Below the pieces are notes generated by a model that saw nothing but the letters and a program-made list of their open reading frames with translations, was not told the DNA's origin and did not search any database. Positions 10,684 to 16,728 of a DNA stretch of 20,020 bases are shown piece by piece (the stretch's first letter is position 1; the number at the start of each line of letters is the position of its first letter). The translations under genes were made by a program, and so were the position numbers. The DNA is taken from NCBI GenBank assembly GCA_049647485.1, contig JBARXT010000235.1, forward strand, positions 1 through 20,020, in the 5' to 3' direction. This stretch comes from 62-47 sp049647485. GTDB taxonomy: Bacteria > Pseudomonadota > Alphaproteobacteria > Rhizobiales > Xanthobacteraceae.

Positions 10684-11237
10684 GAAGAATATATCCATTC
10701 CGCGGCAGCCGCAGCGGCTGGGCCGTGGTGCTGCCGTGGATCTTCGTCATCGGCGTCGCCGCCGGCACCATGCTGCCGGGACTCAAGCATTGGCGCGGCG
10801 ACGCGGCGTTTCCGAAGCCCGCAATAGAGACAACTGCCGACCGCGACACCCAGATGGTGTTGTCCCATGCCGGCAGTTCAGGTGGACGCCATCCCGTCGA
10901 TGTGCTGCGAACCATCGATGGCGATACCTTCGAGGCGCGGGTGCATCTGTGGCCCGGCCTCGACATGGTGACCCGGGTCCGTCTGCGCGGCATCGACGCG
11001 CCCGAACTGAAGGCTGCCTGCGCCGAGGAATGGCGCATGGCACAGGCCGCAAGCGGCGCGCTGCGCAAACTATTGGCCGAGGGCGAGGTGACGATTTTCA
11101 ATATCGGCCCGGACAAGTACAACGGCCGCGTGGTGGCGGATGCGGCCACACGCCGGACGCCGAACGTGTCGGAGGCGTTATTGGCCGCAGAGCAAGTGCG
11201 CCGCTACGGCGGCGGTCATCGCGGCGGCTGGTGCTGA
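10671..11237 (+). CDS. Membrane-anchored thermonuclease (SNase)-like protein
   Basis: 188 residues from the ATG at 10671. A hydrophobic segment at about 17-35 (GWAVVLPWIFVIGVAAGTML) would anchor the protein in the inner membrane, with the nuclease fold outside. The staphylococcal-nuclease-like domain (about 75-180) keeps IDGDTFEARV (83-86) and VRLRGIDAPE, with R104, D109 and E112 matching SNase R35, D40 and E43. R153 in KYNGRVVAD matches R87, although one residue is inserted there. The active site therefore looks complete and the protein could cleave nucleic acid in the periplasm; its physiological substrate is unknown. The start is uncertain: an in-frame GTG at 10602 and ATG at 10626 would lengthen the N-terminus, and the AGGA before 10671 is only 2 bases from the ATG. 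Confidence 0.8.
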   Translation: MYPVRRIYPFRGSRSGWAVVLPWIFVIGVAAGTMLPGLKHWRGDAAFPKPAIETTADRDTQMVLSHAGSSGGRHPVDVLRTIDGDTFEARVHLWPGLDMVTRVRLRGIDAPELKAACAEEWRMAQAASGALRKLLAEGEVTIFNIGPDKYNGRVVADAATRRTPNVSEALLAAEQVRRYGGGHRGGWC

Positions 11238-11272
11238 ATTTGCTTGATTAGGAGGGAGTTTGATTCTTGGGC

Positions 11273-11313
11273 ATGATCTTTCCCGAAAACCGGCTTCCAC
11301 TTTTCGGGATCAT
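11273..11313. repeat. Rhizobiales-type intergenic palindrome
   Basis: A long inverted repeat sits between the convergent nuclease-like and L,D-transpeptidase genes. ATGATC (11273-11278) pairs with GATCAT (11308-11313), and CCCGAAAA (11282-11289) pairs with TTTTCGGG (11301-11308). A 3-base bulge interrupts the left arm and the loop is 11 bases. It closely resembles the GAGCATGATCC...AAAAGTGG...CCGGTTTTC repeat scattered through Rhizobiales genomes (from memory). It starts 35 bases after one stop codon and ends 3 bases before the other, so it could end both transcripts. Confidence 0.8.
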
Positions 11314-11316
11314 TCC

Positions 11317-11829
11317 CTAACGCGTCACCACCACCGGCGTACCCACCGAGACCCGCTGATAGAGGTCGGTGATGTCCTCATTAAACATGCGAACGCAGCC
11401 GTAGGAGACGAAGCCGCCGACCGAGCCGGGCCGGTTGGTGCCGTGAATGGCGTATTCGCCGCCGGCGAGCGTCATCGCCGCCACGCCCATCGGGTTGGCG
11501 GGCGAACCGCCGGGGATGACGTCGGGAATGCGCGGGTTGTCACGTTTCACTTCGGCGGGCGGCGACCACGCCGGATGCTGGTACTTGCCGCTGATATGGG
11601 TTGCACCGGCCCAGCGCTTGCCGGCCTTGCCGACCCCGACCGGATAGCGCACCGCGTACCCCTGATCGAGCACCAGATAAAGCCGCCGTTCGTTGGTCTT
11701 CACGACGATGGTGCCGGGCGAATAGCCCCCGCGAAACGCCACCAGATCCGGCCGCGCCTGCGCCGGCACGCTGGCCAGCGGAATCGCTCCCACCATGGCG
11801 GCAAACGCCACCGCAACCTTGATCGTCAT
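11317..11829 (-). CDS. Exported L,D-transpeptidase (YkuD domain)
   Basis: 170 residues. A Sec-type signal peptide (MTIKVAVAFAAMVGAIPLAS, cleavage probably after VPAQA, residue 25) exports the protein to the periplasm. The YkuD catalytic domain follows, with GTIVVKTNERRLYLVLDQG, YPVGVGKAGKRWAG, NPMGVAAMTL, YAIHGTN (H129) and SYGCVRM (catalytic C145, R147). Enzymes of this family make 3-3 crosslinks in peptidoglycan, or attach outer-membrane proteins to diaminopimelate. Rhizobiales carry many paralogues, so the precise reaction cannot be told. The ATG at 11829 is supported by the signal peptide. It is monocistronic by position: convergent with the nuclease-like gene and followed by a palindrome. 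Confidence 0.92.
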   Translation of the reverse strand: MTIKVAVAFAAMVGAIPLASVPAQARPDLVAFRGGYSPGTIVVKTNERRLYLVLDQGYAVRYPVGVGKAGKRWAGATHISGKYQHPAWSPPAEVKRDNPRIPDVIPGGSPANPMGVAAMTLAGGEYAIHGTNRPGSVGGFVSYGCVRMFNEDITDLYQRVSVGTPVVVTR

Positions 11830-12015
11830 CGATCACTCCGCCAACAACTCATCCATTCACGTCACGCGGCCACACCGCGCCAAGGATCGCTTCAACTGAA
11901 TTTAACCGGCGGCGCTGACCAAACGGTTGCCGCCGACGCCATGCCTTCACGGCGCGGGCGCATCAAAAGAAAATCTCGCCGATAAAGTAAACGTCCGGGA
12001 AACAACACCCGCGCC
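11830..12015. other. Non-coding gap upstream of the L,D-transpeptidase gene
   Basis: I see no gene in this stretch. It should contain the L,D-transpeptidase promoter on the minus strand, but I cannot point to convincing -35/-10 boxes. Open frames crossing it have no recognisable product. Confidence 0.4.
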
Positions 12016-12048
12016 AAAAACAAAAAGTCAGAGGCAGGAACCTCTGAC
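12016..12048 (-). terminator. Rho-independent terminator downstream of acs
   Basis: Read on the minus strand, a perfect 8-bp stem (GTCAGAGG with CCTCTGAC, 12027-12034 with 12041-12048, 6-base loop) is followed directly by TTTTTGTTTTT (12026-12016). This is a classical intrinsic terminator. The nearest upstream gene on that strand is acs, whose stop is about 200 bases away with repeat copy B in between. Confidence 0.75.
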
Positions 12049-12114
12049 ATTTGCGTGAGCATCGGGTCTTAGGGGGAATTAGAGCAAGTTTCGCTCCGAC
12101 AGAATTAACAACGC

Positions 12115-12204
12115 ATCATGGCCGGGTTCGTCCCGGCCATCCACGTCTTTGACCTTGCGAGGGTTTCAAGACGTGGATGCCCGGCACAAGGCCGGGCATG
12201 ACGA
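12115..12204. repeat. Mosaic palindromic repeat, copy B
   Basis: The most complete copy, with three adjacent perfect 9-bp hairpins. ATGGCCGGG 12118-12126 pairs with 12132-12140, CCACGTCTT 12141-12149 with 12168-12176, and ATGCCCGGC 12177-12185 with 12191-12199. It folds as a cloverleaf-like or cruciform shape ending in CATGACGA. It lies between the acs stop and the intrinsic terminator, so it would form part of the acs 3' untranslated RNA. A shorter GAGC/GCTC hairpin (about 12081-12096) adjoins it. Confidence 0.85.
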
Positions 12205-12250
12205 ATTGAGATGTTTCCGTCAAAACGCAAACTGCCTTAAAGCACCCGCC

Positions 12251-14194
12251 CTACGCCTTCTTGTTCTGGCGATTGTCGACTAGATCGGTCACCACCGTCG
12301 GATCGGCCAGAGTGGTGGTGTCGCCGAGGCTGCCCGGCTCGTCCTCGGCGATCTTGCGCAGGATGCGGCGCATGATCTTGCCGGAGCGCGTCTTGGGCAG
12401 GCCGGGCGCGAACTGGATCAGGTCCGGCGAAGCGATCGGCCCGATGTCCTTGCGCACCCACGCCACCAGATCCTTGCGCAACTGCTCGCTCGGCTCGACA
12501 TCGGCCATCAGCGTCACATAGGCGTAAATGCCCTGGCCCTTGATGTCGTGCGGATAGCCGACCACGGCAGCTTCCGACACCGCTTCATGCGCGACCAACG
12601 AGCTTTCGACCTCGGCGGTGCCCATGCGGTGACCGGAGACGTTGATGACGTCGTCGACGCGGCCGGTGATCCAGTAATAGCCGTCGGCATCGCGGCGGCA
12701 GCCGTCGCCGGAGAAATACATGCCCTTGTAGGTCGAGAAATAGGTCTGCTCGAAACGGGCATGGTCGCCGTAGACGGTGCGCAACTGGCCGGGCCACGAG
12801 CGCGCCATGCACAGGTTGCCCTCGCACTTGCCTTCCAGCACCTTGCCGTCGCCATCGACGATCGCCGGCACCACGCCGAAGAACGGCTTGGTCGCCGAAC
12901 CCGGCTTGAGCTTGGTTGCGCCGGGCAGCGGCGCGATCAACGTGCCGCCGGTTTCGGTCTGCCACCAGGTGTCGATGATCGGGCAGCGATCGTCGCCGAC
13001 GACGCGGTGATACCATTCCCATGCTTCCGGATTGATCGGCTCGCCGACCGAACCCAGCAGCCGCAGCGATTTGCGCGAGGTCTTCTTCACCGGCGCGTCG
13101 CCGGCCTGCATCAGCGAACGGATCGCGGTCGGCGCGGTGTAGAAGATATTGACCTGGTGCTTGTCGACCACATTCCAGAACCGCGAGATATCCGGATAGG
13201 TCGGAATGCCTTCGAACATCAGCGTGGTGGCGCCGTTCGCGAGCGGGCCGTAGATGATGTAGCTGTGGCCGGTCACCCAGCCGATGTCGGCGGTGCACCA
13301 GTAGATGTCGCCGTCGTGATAATCGAAGGTGTACTTGTGCGTCAGCGAGACGTGCAGCAGATAGCCTGCGGTGGTGTGCAGCACGCCCTTCGGCTGGCCG
13401 GTGGAACCCGACGTATAGAGCAGGAACAGCGGATCCTCGGCATTCATCGGCTCGCACGGGCAATCGGCGCTGACCGACTTCACCGCTTCATCATAATAAA
13501 CGTCGCGGCCCGCCTGCATGTTGACCTTACCGCCGGTGTGCCGCACCACAATCATGGTCTTGACGCCGCCGGCCTTGTCGGCGGCCGCATCGGCGTTGTC
13601 CTTCAGCGCCACCTTCTTGCTGCCGCGAAGGCCTTCGTCGGCGGTGATGACGATGGTGGACGCCGCGTCCTTGATGCGACCGGCCAGTGAATCCGGCGAG
13701 AAGCCGCCGAACACCACCGAATGCGGCGCGCCGATGCGGGCGCAGGCGAGGATCGCGTAAGCCGCCTCGAGGATCATCGGCAGATAGATGGTGACGCGGT
13801 CGCCCTTCTTGACGCCGTGCGCTTTCAGCACATTGGCGAACTTGCAGACTTCCTGATGCAGTTGCTTGTAGGTGACCTTCTTGCTGACGCCCGGATCGTC
13901 GCCTTCGAAGATGATCGCGACCTGATCGCCGCGCTTTTCCAGATGACGGTCGATGCAGTTGTAGCTCGCGTTGAGGACGCCGTCCTCGAACCACTTGATC
14001 GAAATATTGCCGGGCGCGAACGACCAGTTGCCGGCCTTGGTGGGTGCTTTGGTCCAGTCGAGGGTCTTCGTCTGTTCCAGCCAGAAGCCGTCCGGGTCCT
14101 TGACCGAGCGCGCGTACATCTCATTGTACTTGGCCTCGTCGACATAGGCCCGCTTGGCCCAGTCTGCAGGAACGTCGTAAACCTTCTCGGACAT
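12251..14194 (-). CDS. acs: Acetyl-CoA synthetase (AMP-forming)
   Basis: Converts acetate, ATP and CoA to acetyl-CoA, AMP and pyrophosphate in the cytoplasm. 647 residues against 652 in E. coli. An N-terminal acetyl-CoA-synthetase domain (about 5-70, NEMYARSVKDPDGFW) precedes the AMP-binding domain. That domain has YTSGSTGQPKG (P-loop-like A3), TADIGWVTGHSYIIYGPL, GSVGEPINPEAWEW, DTWWQTETGG (A5) and YFSGDGCRRDADGYYWITGRVDD (A7/A8). The C-terminal lid has PKTRSGKIMRRILRKI; K606 matches the lysine acetylated by Pat-type enzymes and deacetylated by CobB/Sir2, so post-translational control is likely. The start is the second of two adjacent ATGs (14194), 5 bases after GGAGG. The open frame extends 26 residues further upstream but without similarity. 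It is last of the minus-strand series beginning at tsaD, after a 222-base gap that implies its own promoter. Confidence 0.98.
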   Translation of the reverse strand: MSEKVYDVPADWAKRAYVDEAKYNEMYARSVKDPDGFWLEQTKTLDWTKAPTKAGNWSFAPGNISIKWFEDGVLNASYNCIDRHLEKRGDQVAIIFEGDDPGVSKKVTYKQLHQEVCKFANVLKAHGVKKGDRVTIYLPMILEAAYAILACARIGAPHSVVFGGFSPDSLAGRIKDAASTIVITADEGLRGSKKVALKDNADAAADKAGGVKTMIVVRHTGGKVNMQAGRDVYYDEAVKSVSADCPCEPMNAEDPLFLLYTSGSTGQPKGVLHTTAGYLLHVSLTHKYTFDYHDGDIYWCTADIGWVTGHSYIIYGPLANGATTLMFEGIPTYPDISRFWNVVDKHQVNIFYTAPTAIRSLMQAGDAPVKKTSRKSLRLLGSVGEPINPEAWEWYHRVVGDDRCPIIDTWWQTETGGTLIAPLPGATKLKPGSATKPFFGVVPAIVDGDGKVLEGKCEGNLCMARSWPGQLRTVYGDHARFEQTYFSTYKGMYFSGDGCRRDADGYYWITGRVDDVINVSGHRMGTAEVESSLVAHEAVSEAAVVGYPHDIKGQGIYAYVTLMADVEPSEQLRKDLVAWVRKDIGPIASPDLIQFAPGLPKTRSGKIMRRILRKIAEDEPGSLGDTTTLADPTVVTDLVDNRQNKKA

Positions 14195-14271
14195 CATTTC
14201 CTCCACGCTACGCCGCCCGCCCCGGCTTCGACGCGGCGCTGGCGGCCAATTCGATTTTCGCTGTTGTATCA

Positions 14272-14301
14272 ATTATGCGTCTGCGCACCCAATGGCTACA
14301 A
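14272..14301 (-). promoter_or_regulatory. Candidate sigma-70 promoter for acs
   Basis: On the minus strand TTGTAG (14301-14296) and CATAAT (14277-14272) are separated by 18 bases. The -10 matches five of six consensus bases; the -35 matches only its TTG. It would give a leader of about 70 bases before the acs ATG. A 6-bp inverted repeat, CGAAAG/CTTTCG (14304-14309 with 14318-14323), lies just upstream of the -35 and could be an activator site. Confidence 0.35.
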
Positions 14302-14416
14302 GCCGAAAGACATAGGACTTTCGACGGCCCTCACGGTGCTACCTTCATAGACATCCGGGCATCTCACATTTCGGGCGCTGCGGACATCTTCTAAGCCACT
14401 GAAAAAGAATAAAATT

Positions 14417-15109
14417 TTACGCTGCTTGGTTGGTTTGAGGACCGATCTCGCCGAAGGTCCAGACCGATGTCCGCTTAATCGTGTTGTCCTCCAGTTCGCG
14501 CGTGACCTCGACCCGGTATTCCGCAAGCTTCGCCAGATGTGCGGTGGGCAAATATGCACGACCAGGATCCCCGATCAGGACCGTCGCTCCGCGCTCCGCG
14601 TGCCAGGACAGGAACGCGAAAACACGTTCGGCCGTATCGCGTTCGTAGAAAATATCGCCGGCGAGAATAACATCCCAATTGCCGTGGTCCGGTGCGGCGA
14701 GCAGATCGTCGGTTGTCACCGATAAAGTGGCTGCGTTGACCTGCGCATTGATACCAATCGCCACACACGCGAAGCTATCGATGTCGGCCGCGCAAACGGA
14801 CCGCGCACCCGCCATCTTTGCAGCAATTCCAACCAACCCCGAACCCGACGCCAAATCCAGAATGTCCTTGCCATGCACGATCTCCGCATGGTCAAGAACA
14901 TAGCGCGCCAAGGCCTGACCGCCGGCCCAGGCAAAAGCCCAGAACGGTGGCGGCAGACCCATCTCGCCGAGATCTTCTTCGGTTTTCTGCCAAAGCGGGA
15001 CCGCTTCGTCCGCGATATGCAGCGAAATTTCCGGCACCAGCGGCACCGGCCGCAACCGCGTATTGGCGAGGATGAAGGCCGTGCGATCGGAGATGGGTTT
15101 GCAACACAT
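14417..15109 (-). CDS. Class I SAM methyltransferase, ETF-beta lysine methyltransferase type
   Basis: 230 residues. The sequence fits the METTL20/ETFBKMT group, whose human and Agrobacterium members methylate lysines of the electron transfer flavoprotein beta subunit. Evidence is the N-terminal AFILANTRLRPVPLVPEI, the group-typical PPPFWAFAWAGGQALARY (53-70), SAM motif I LDLASGSGLVGIAA (84-97), AADIDSFA (108-114) and GDIFYERDTAERV (151-163), the likely motif IV with substrate-binding residues. ETF as target is inferred from the family; no etf gene is in the window. Related Pfam families include nicotinamide N-methyltransferase-like and PrmA-like enzymes, so automated names may vary. The ATG at 15109 has no visible Shine-Dalgarno, because repeat copy C begins only 6 bases upstream. 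It lies 99 bases after the EVE gene. Confidence 0.82.
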   Translation of the reverse strand: MCCKPISDRTAFILANTRLRPVPLVPEISLHIADEAVPLWQKTEEDLGEMGLPPPFWAFAWAGGQALARYVLDHAEIVHGKDILDLASGSGLVGIAAKMAGARSVCAADIDSFACVAIGINAQVNAATLSVTTDDLLAAPDHGNWDVILAGDIFYERDTAERVFAFLSWHAERGATVLIGDPGRAYLPTAHLAKLAEYRVEVTRELEDNTIKRTSVWTFGEIGPQTNQAA

Positions 15110-15115
15110 TCATGC

Positions 15116-15175
15116 GTCATACGCGGGCTTGACCCGCGTATCCATCCGCTTCTTAAAAAGAAGGATGGATTGCCG
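15116..15175. repeat. Mosaic palindromic repeat, copy C (shortened)
   Basis: Left hairpin with a perfect 9-bp stem (ATACGCGGG 15119-15127 with 15133-15141), then a second stem-loop (CCATCC 15142-15147 with GGATGG 15163-15168, extended by a TTCTT/AGAA pairing). The right-hand arm seen in the other copies has decayed to ATTGCCG. It lies between the EVE and methyltransferase genes and ends next to the methyltransferase start. Confidence 0.75.
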
Positions 15176-15208
15176 AAAAGGTCGAACCGATCCGGTCCGC
15201 CCGTGTCG

Positions 15209-15622
15209 TCACAATCCGCCCATCTTGCAGACGATCTTCCATTCCGCGCTCGTCACCGGCTGCACCGACAGCCGCGACAGTTTTATGAGCGCCATGTCCT
15301 CGAGACGTTTCTCTTTCTTGACGTCTTCCAGCGACACCGGCGTTTGCAACGGCTTGTCGGCGACGATGTCGACGCAGACGAATTTTCCGGTTTTGTCGGT
15401 CGGATCGGGATAATGCTCGCGCACGATCTCGGCGATACCGACGATCTCCTTGCCTTCGTTGGAGTGATAGAAGAAGGCGCGGTCGCCCTTCTTCATCGCC
15501 ATCATGTTCAGCTTGGCGCTGTGATTACGCACCCCCGTCCAGGCTTCGCCCTTGGCGCCCTTCGCCACCTGCTGATCCCACGACCACACCGACGGCTCCG
15601 ATTTCACCAGCCAGTAATTCAT
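15209..15622 (-). CDS. EVE domain-containing protein (THYN1-like)
   Basis: 137 residues from the ATG at 15622; the whole protein is one EVE domain (PF01878, related to PUA). Visible features are the family-opening MNYWLVKSEPSVWSW, WTGVRNHSAKLNM, KKGDRAFFYHSNEGKEIVGIAEI and the C-terminal LSRLSVQPVTSAEWK. EVE domains form a pocket that binds modified bases in DNA or RNA, as in THYN1 and some restriction proteins; the ligand here is unknown. An in-frame GTG at 15631 would add three residues, but the ATG fits homologues, which start with M-x-YWLVKSEP. It sits between gpsA and the methyltransferase gene on the same strand, with a palindromic repeat on each side. No fusion to a nuclease is seen, so a defence role is not indicated. 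Confidence 0.9.
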   Translation of the reverse strand: MNYWLVKSEPSVWSWDQQVAKGAKGEAWTGVRNHSAKLNMMAMKKGDRAFFYHSNEGKEIVGIAEIVREHYPDPTDKTGKFVCVDIVADKPLQTPVSLEDVKKEKRLEDMALIKLSRLSVQPVTSAEWKIVCKMGGL

Positions 15623-15640
15623 GACGCTCACGTTTCTTTC

Positions 15641-15728
15641 TCGTCATGGCCGGACAAAGCCGGCCAGCAGCCTTCATCCATCTTCCCTATCAAGACGTGG
15701 ATGCCCGCGACAAGCGCGGGCACGACGA
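15641..15728. repeat. Mosaic palindromic repeat, copy D
   Basis: Outer stem TCGTC (15641-15645) with GACGA (15724-15728). A left hairpin TGGCCGG (15647-15653 with 15660-15666) and a right hairpin TGCCCGCG (15702-15709 with 15715-15722, loop ACAAG) lie inside it. The middle part (CATCCATCTTCCC...AAGACGTGGATG) is a partly decayed version of the central hairpin of copy B. It fills nearly the whole 113-base gap between gpsA and the EVE gene. Confidence 0.8.
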
Positions 15729-15735
15729 AAGAGGC

Positions 15736-16725
15736 TCATCCCTCCGCGCGGAAAGGCCGCGCCAACAGTTGCCGGATCGCCGCGTCGATGGTCACCGTCC
15801 CGGCGAGGATCGCGGCGACCGCATTCGCAACCGGCATATCGACGCCGCTCACGGCGGCCAGTTCGGCCAACACCGGCGCGGTGAATTCACCCTCGCTGAG
15901 TTTTTCGCGCGCCGGCTGCTCGTTGCGCCCGAGCGCGATGCCGAGCGAAAAATTGCGCGACTGCGGGCTGGAGCAACTCAGGATCAGATCGCCCAGTCCC
16001 GAGAGACCGGAGATGGTTTCGGTTCGCGCGCCGCAGGCGAGCCCGAGCCGCATCAATTCGGCGAAAGCGCGCGTCGTCAGCGCCGCCAGCGCCGACGCGC
16101 CGAGTTGCCGCCCCGCGACGATGCCCGCCGCGATCGCCAGCACGTTCTTGGCCGCTCCGCCGATCTCAACGCCGCGAATGTCGGTGGTGTGATAGGGGCG
16201 AAACGTCGCCGAGCCGAGGGCGTGAACCAGTGCCTGCGCCAGCGCATCGTCGCTCGTCGCCAGCGTCACCGCCGTCGGAAGCCCGCGCGCGACATCGTCG
16301 GCGAAACCGGGACCGGACAGGATCGCGGGCGTGGCCTGTGGCACCGCTTCCGCGATCACTTCGGTCATGAATTGGCGGCTGCCGCGCTCGATGCCCTTGG
16401 CGCAGGCGACCACCGGCGTGCTCTCACGCAGATGCGGCTTCAATCCCGTCGCGGCTTCACGCGTGGCCTGCGCCGGCGCCGCCAGCAGCACAATATCGGC
16501 CCGCGCGGCGCGCGCAATATCGCTGGTCACCTCAATGGCGACATCGATCGCCATGCCCGGTAATCGCTTGTTCTCATGCGCCAGTTGGATCGCTTGCGCC
16601 TGCGCCGGATCGCGCGCGTAGAGCATCACATCGCGTCCCGCACGCGCGGCGGCGCTGGCGAGCGCCGTGCCCCATGCGCCGGCGCCGATCACCGCGACGG
16701 AACGATATGGCGCATCGCTTGTCAT
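15736..16725 (-). CDS. gpsA: Glycerol-3-phosphate dehydrogenase [NAD(P)+]
   Basis: Reduces dihydroxyacetone phosphate to sn-glycerol 3-phosphate, the backbone of phospholipids. 329 residues, typical. The N-terminal Rossmann motif VAVIGAGAWGTALA (10-23) binds NAD(P)H. The catalytic region has ACAKGIE (K110), ILSGPGFADDVARGLPTAVT and VEIGGAAKNVLAIAAGI (K193). The helical C-terminal domain has TRAFAELMRLG, SGLSGLGDLILSCSSPQSRN, the family signature, and the usual VDMPVANAV. One small deviation is GPGFA where most family members have GPSFA. The ATG at 16725 lies 3 bases after the tsaD stop (TGA-CGC-ATG), so the two genes are almost certainly cotranscribed and probably translationally coupled. Confidence 0.97.
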   Translation of the reverse strand: MTSDAPYRSVAVIGAGAWGTALASAAARAGRDVMLYARDPAQAQAIQLAHENKRLPGMAIDVAIEVTSDIARAARADIVLLAAPAQATREAATGLKPHLRESTPVVACAKGIERGSRQFMTEVIAEAVPQATPAILSGPGFADDVARGLPTAVTLATSDDALAQALVHALGSATFRPYHTTDIRGVEIGGAAKNVLAIAAGIVAGRQLGASALAALTTRAFAELMRLGLACGARTETISGLSGLGDLILSCSSPQSRNFSLGIALGRNEQPAREKLSEGEFTAPVLAELAAVSGVDMPVANAVAAILAGTVTIDAAIRQLLARPFRAEG

Positions 16726-16728
16726 GCG

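Noticed and set aside
11260..11985. 241-codon plus-strand open frame over the L,D-transpeptidase gene
   Set aside because: Begins inside an intergenic palindrome and runs antisense to a gene with signal peptide and catalytic HGT/GCVRM motifs.
12548..13690. 380-codon plus-strand open frame opposite acs
   Set aside because: Antisense shadow of a highly conserved enzyme; no domain or ribosome-binding site support.
15209..15631. EVE protein as part of a modified-DNA restriction or defence island
   Set aside because: The domain stands alone, with no fused nuclease, AAA+ or methyltransferase partner of defence type; neighbours are housekeeping genes.
15116..15728. Repeats C and D as a CRISPR array or terminal inverted repeats of an insertion sequence around the EVE gene
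   Set aside because: The units are not identical direct repeats with spacers, each is itself palindromic, the enclosed gene is not a transposase, and other copies occur elsewhere without such a gene.
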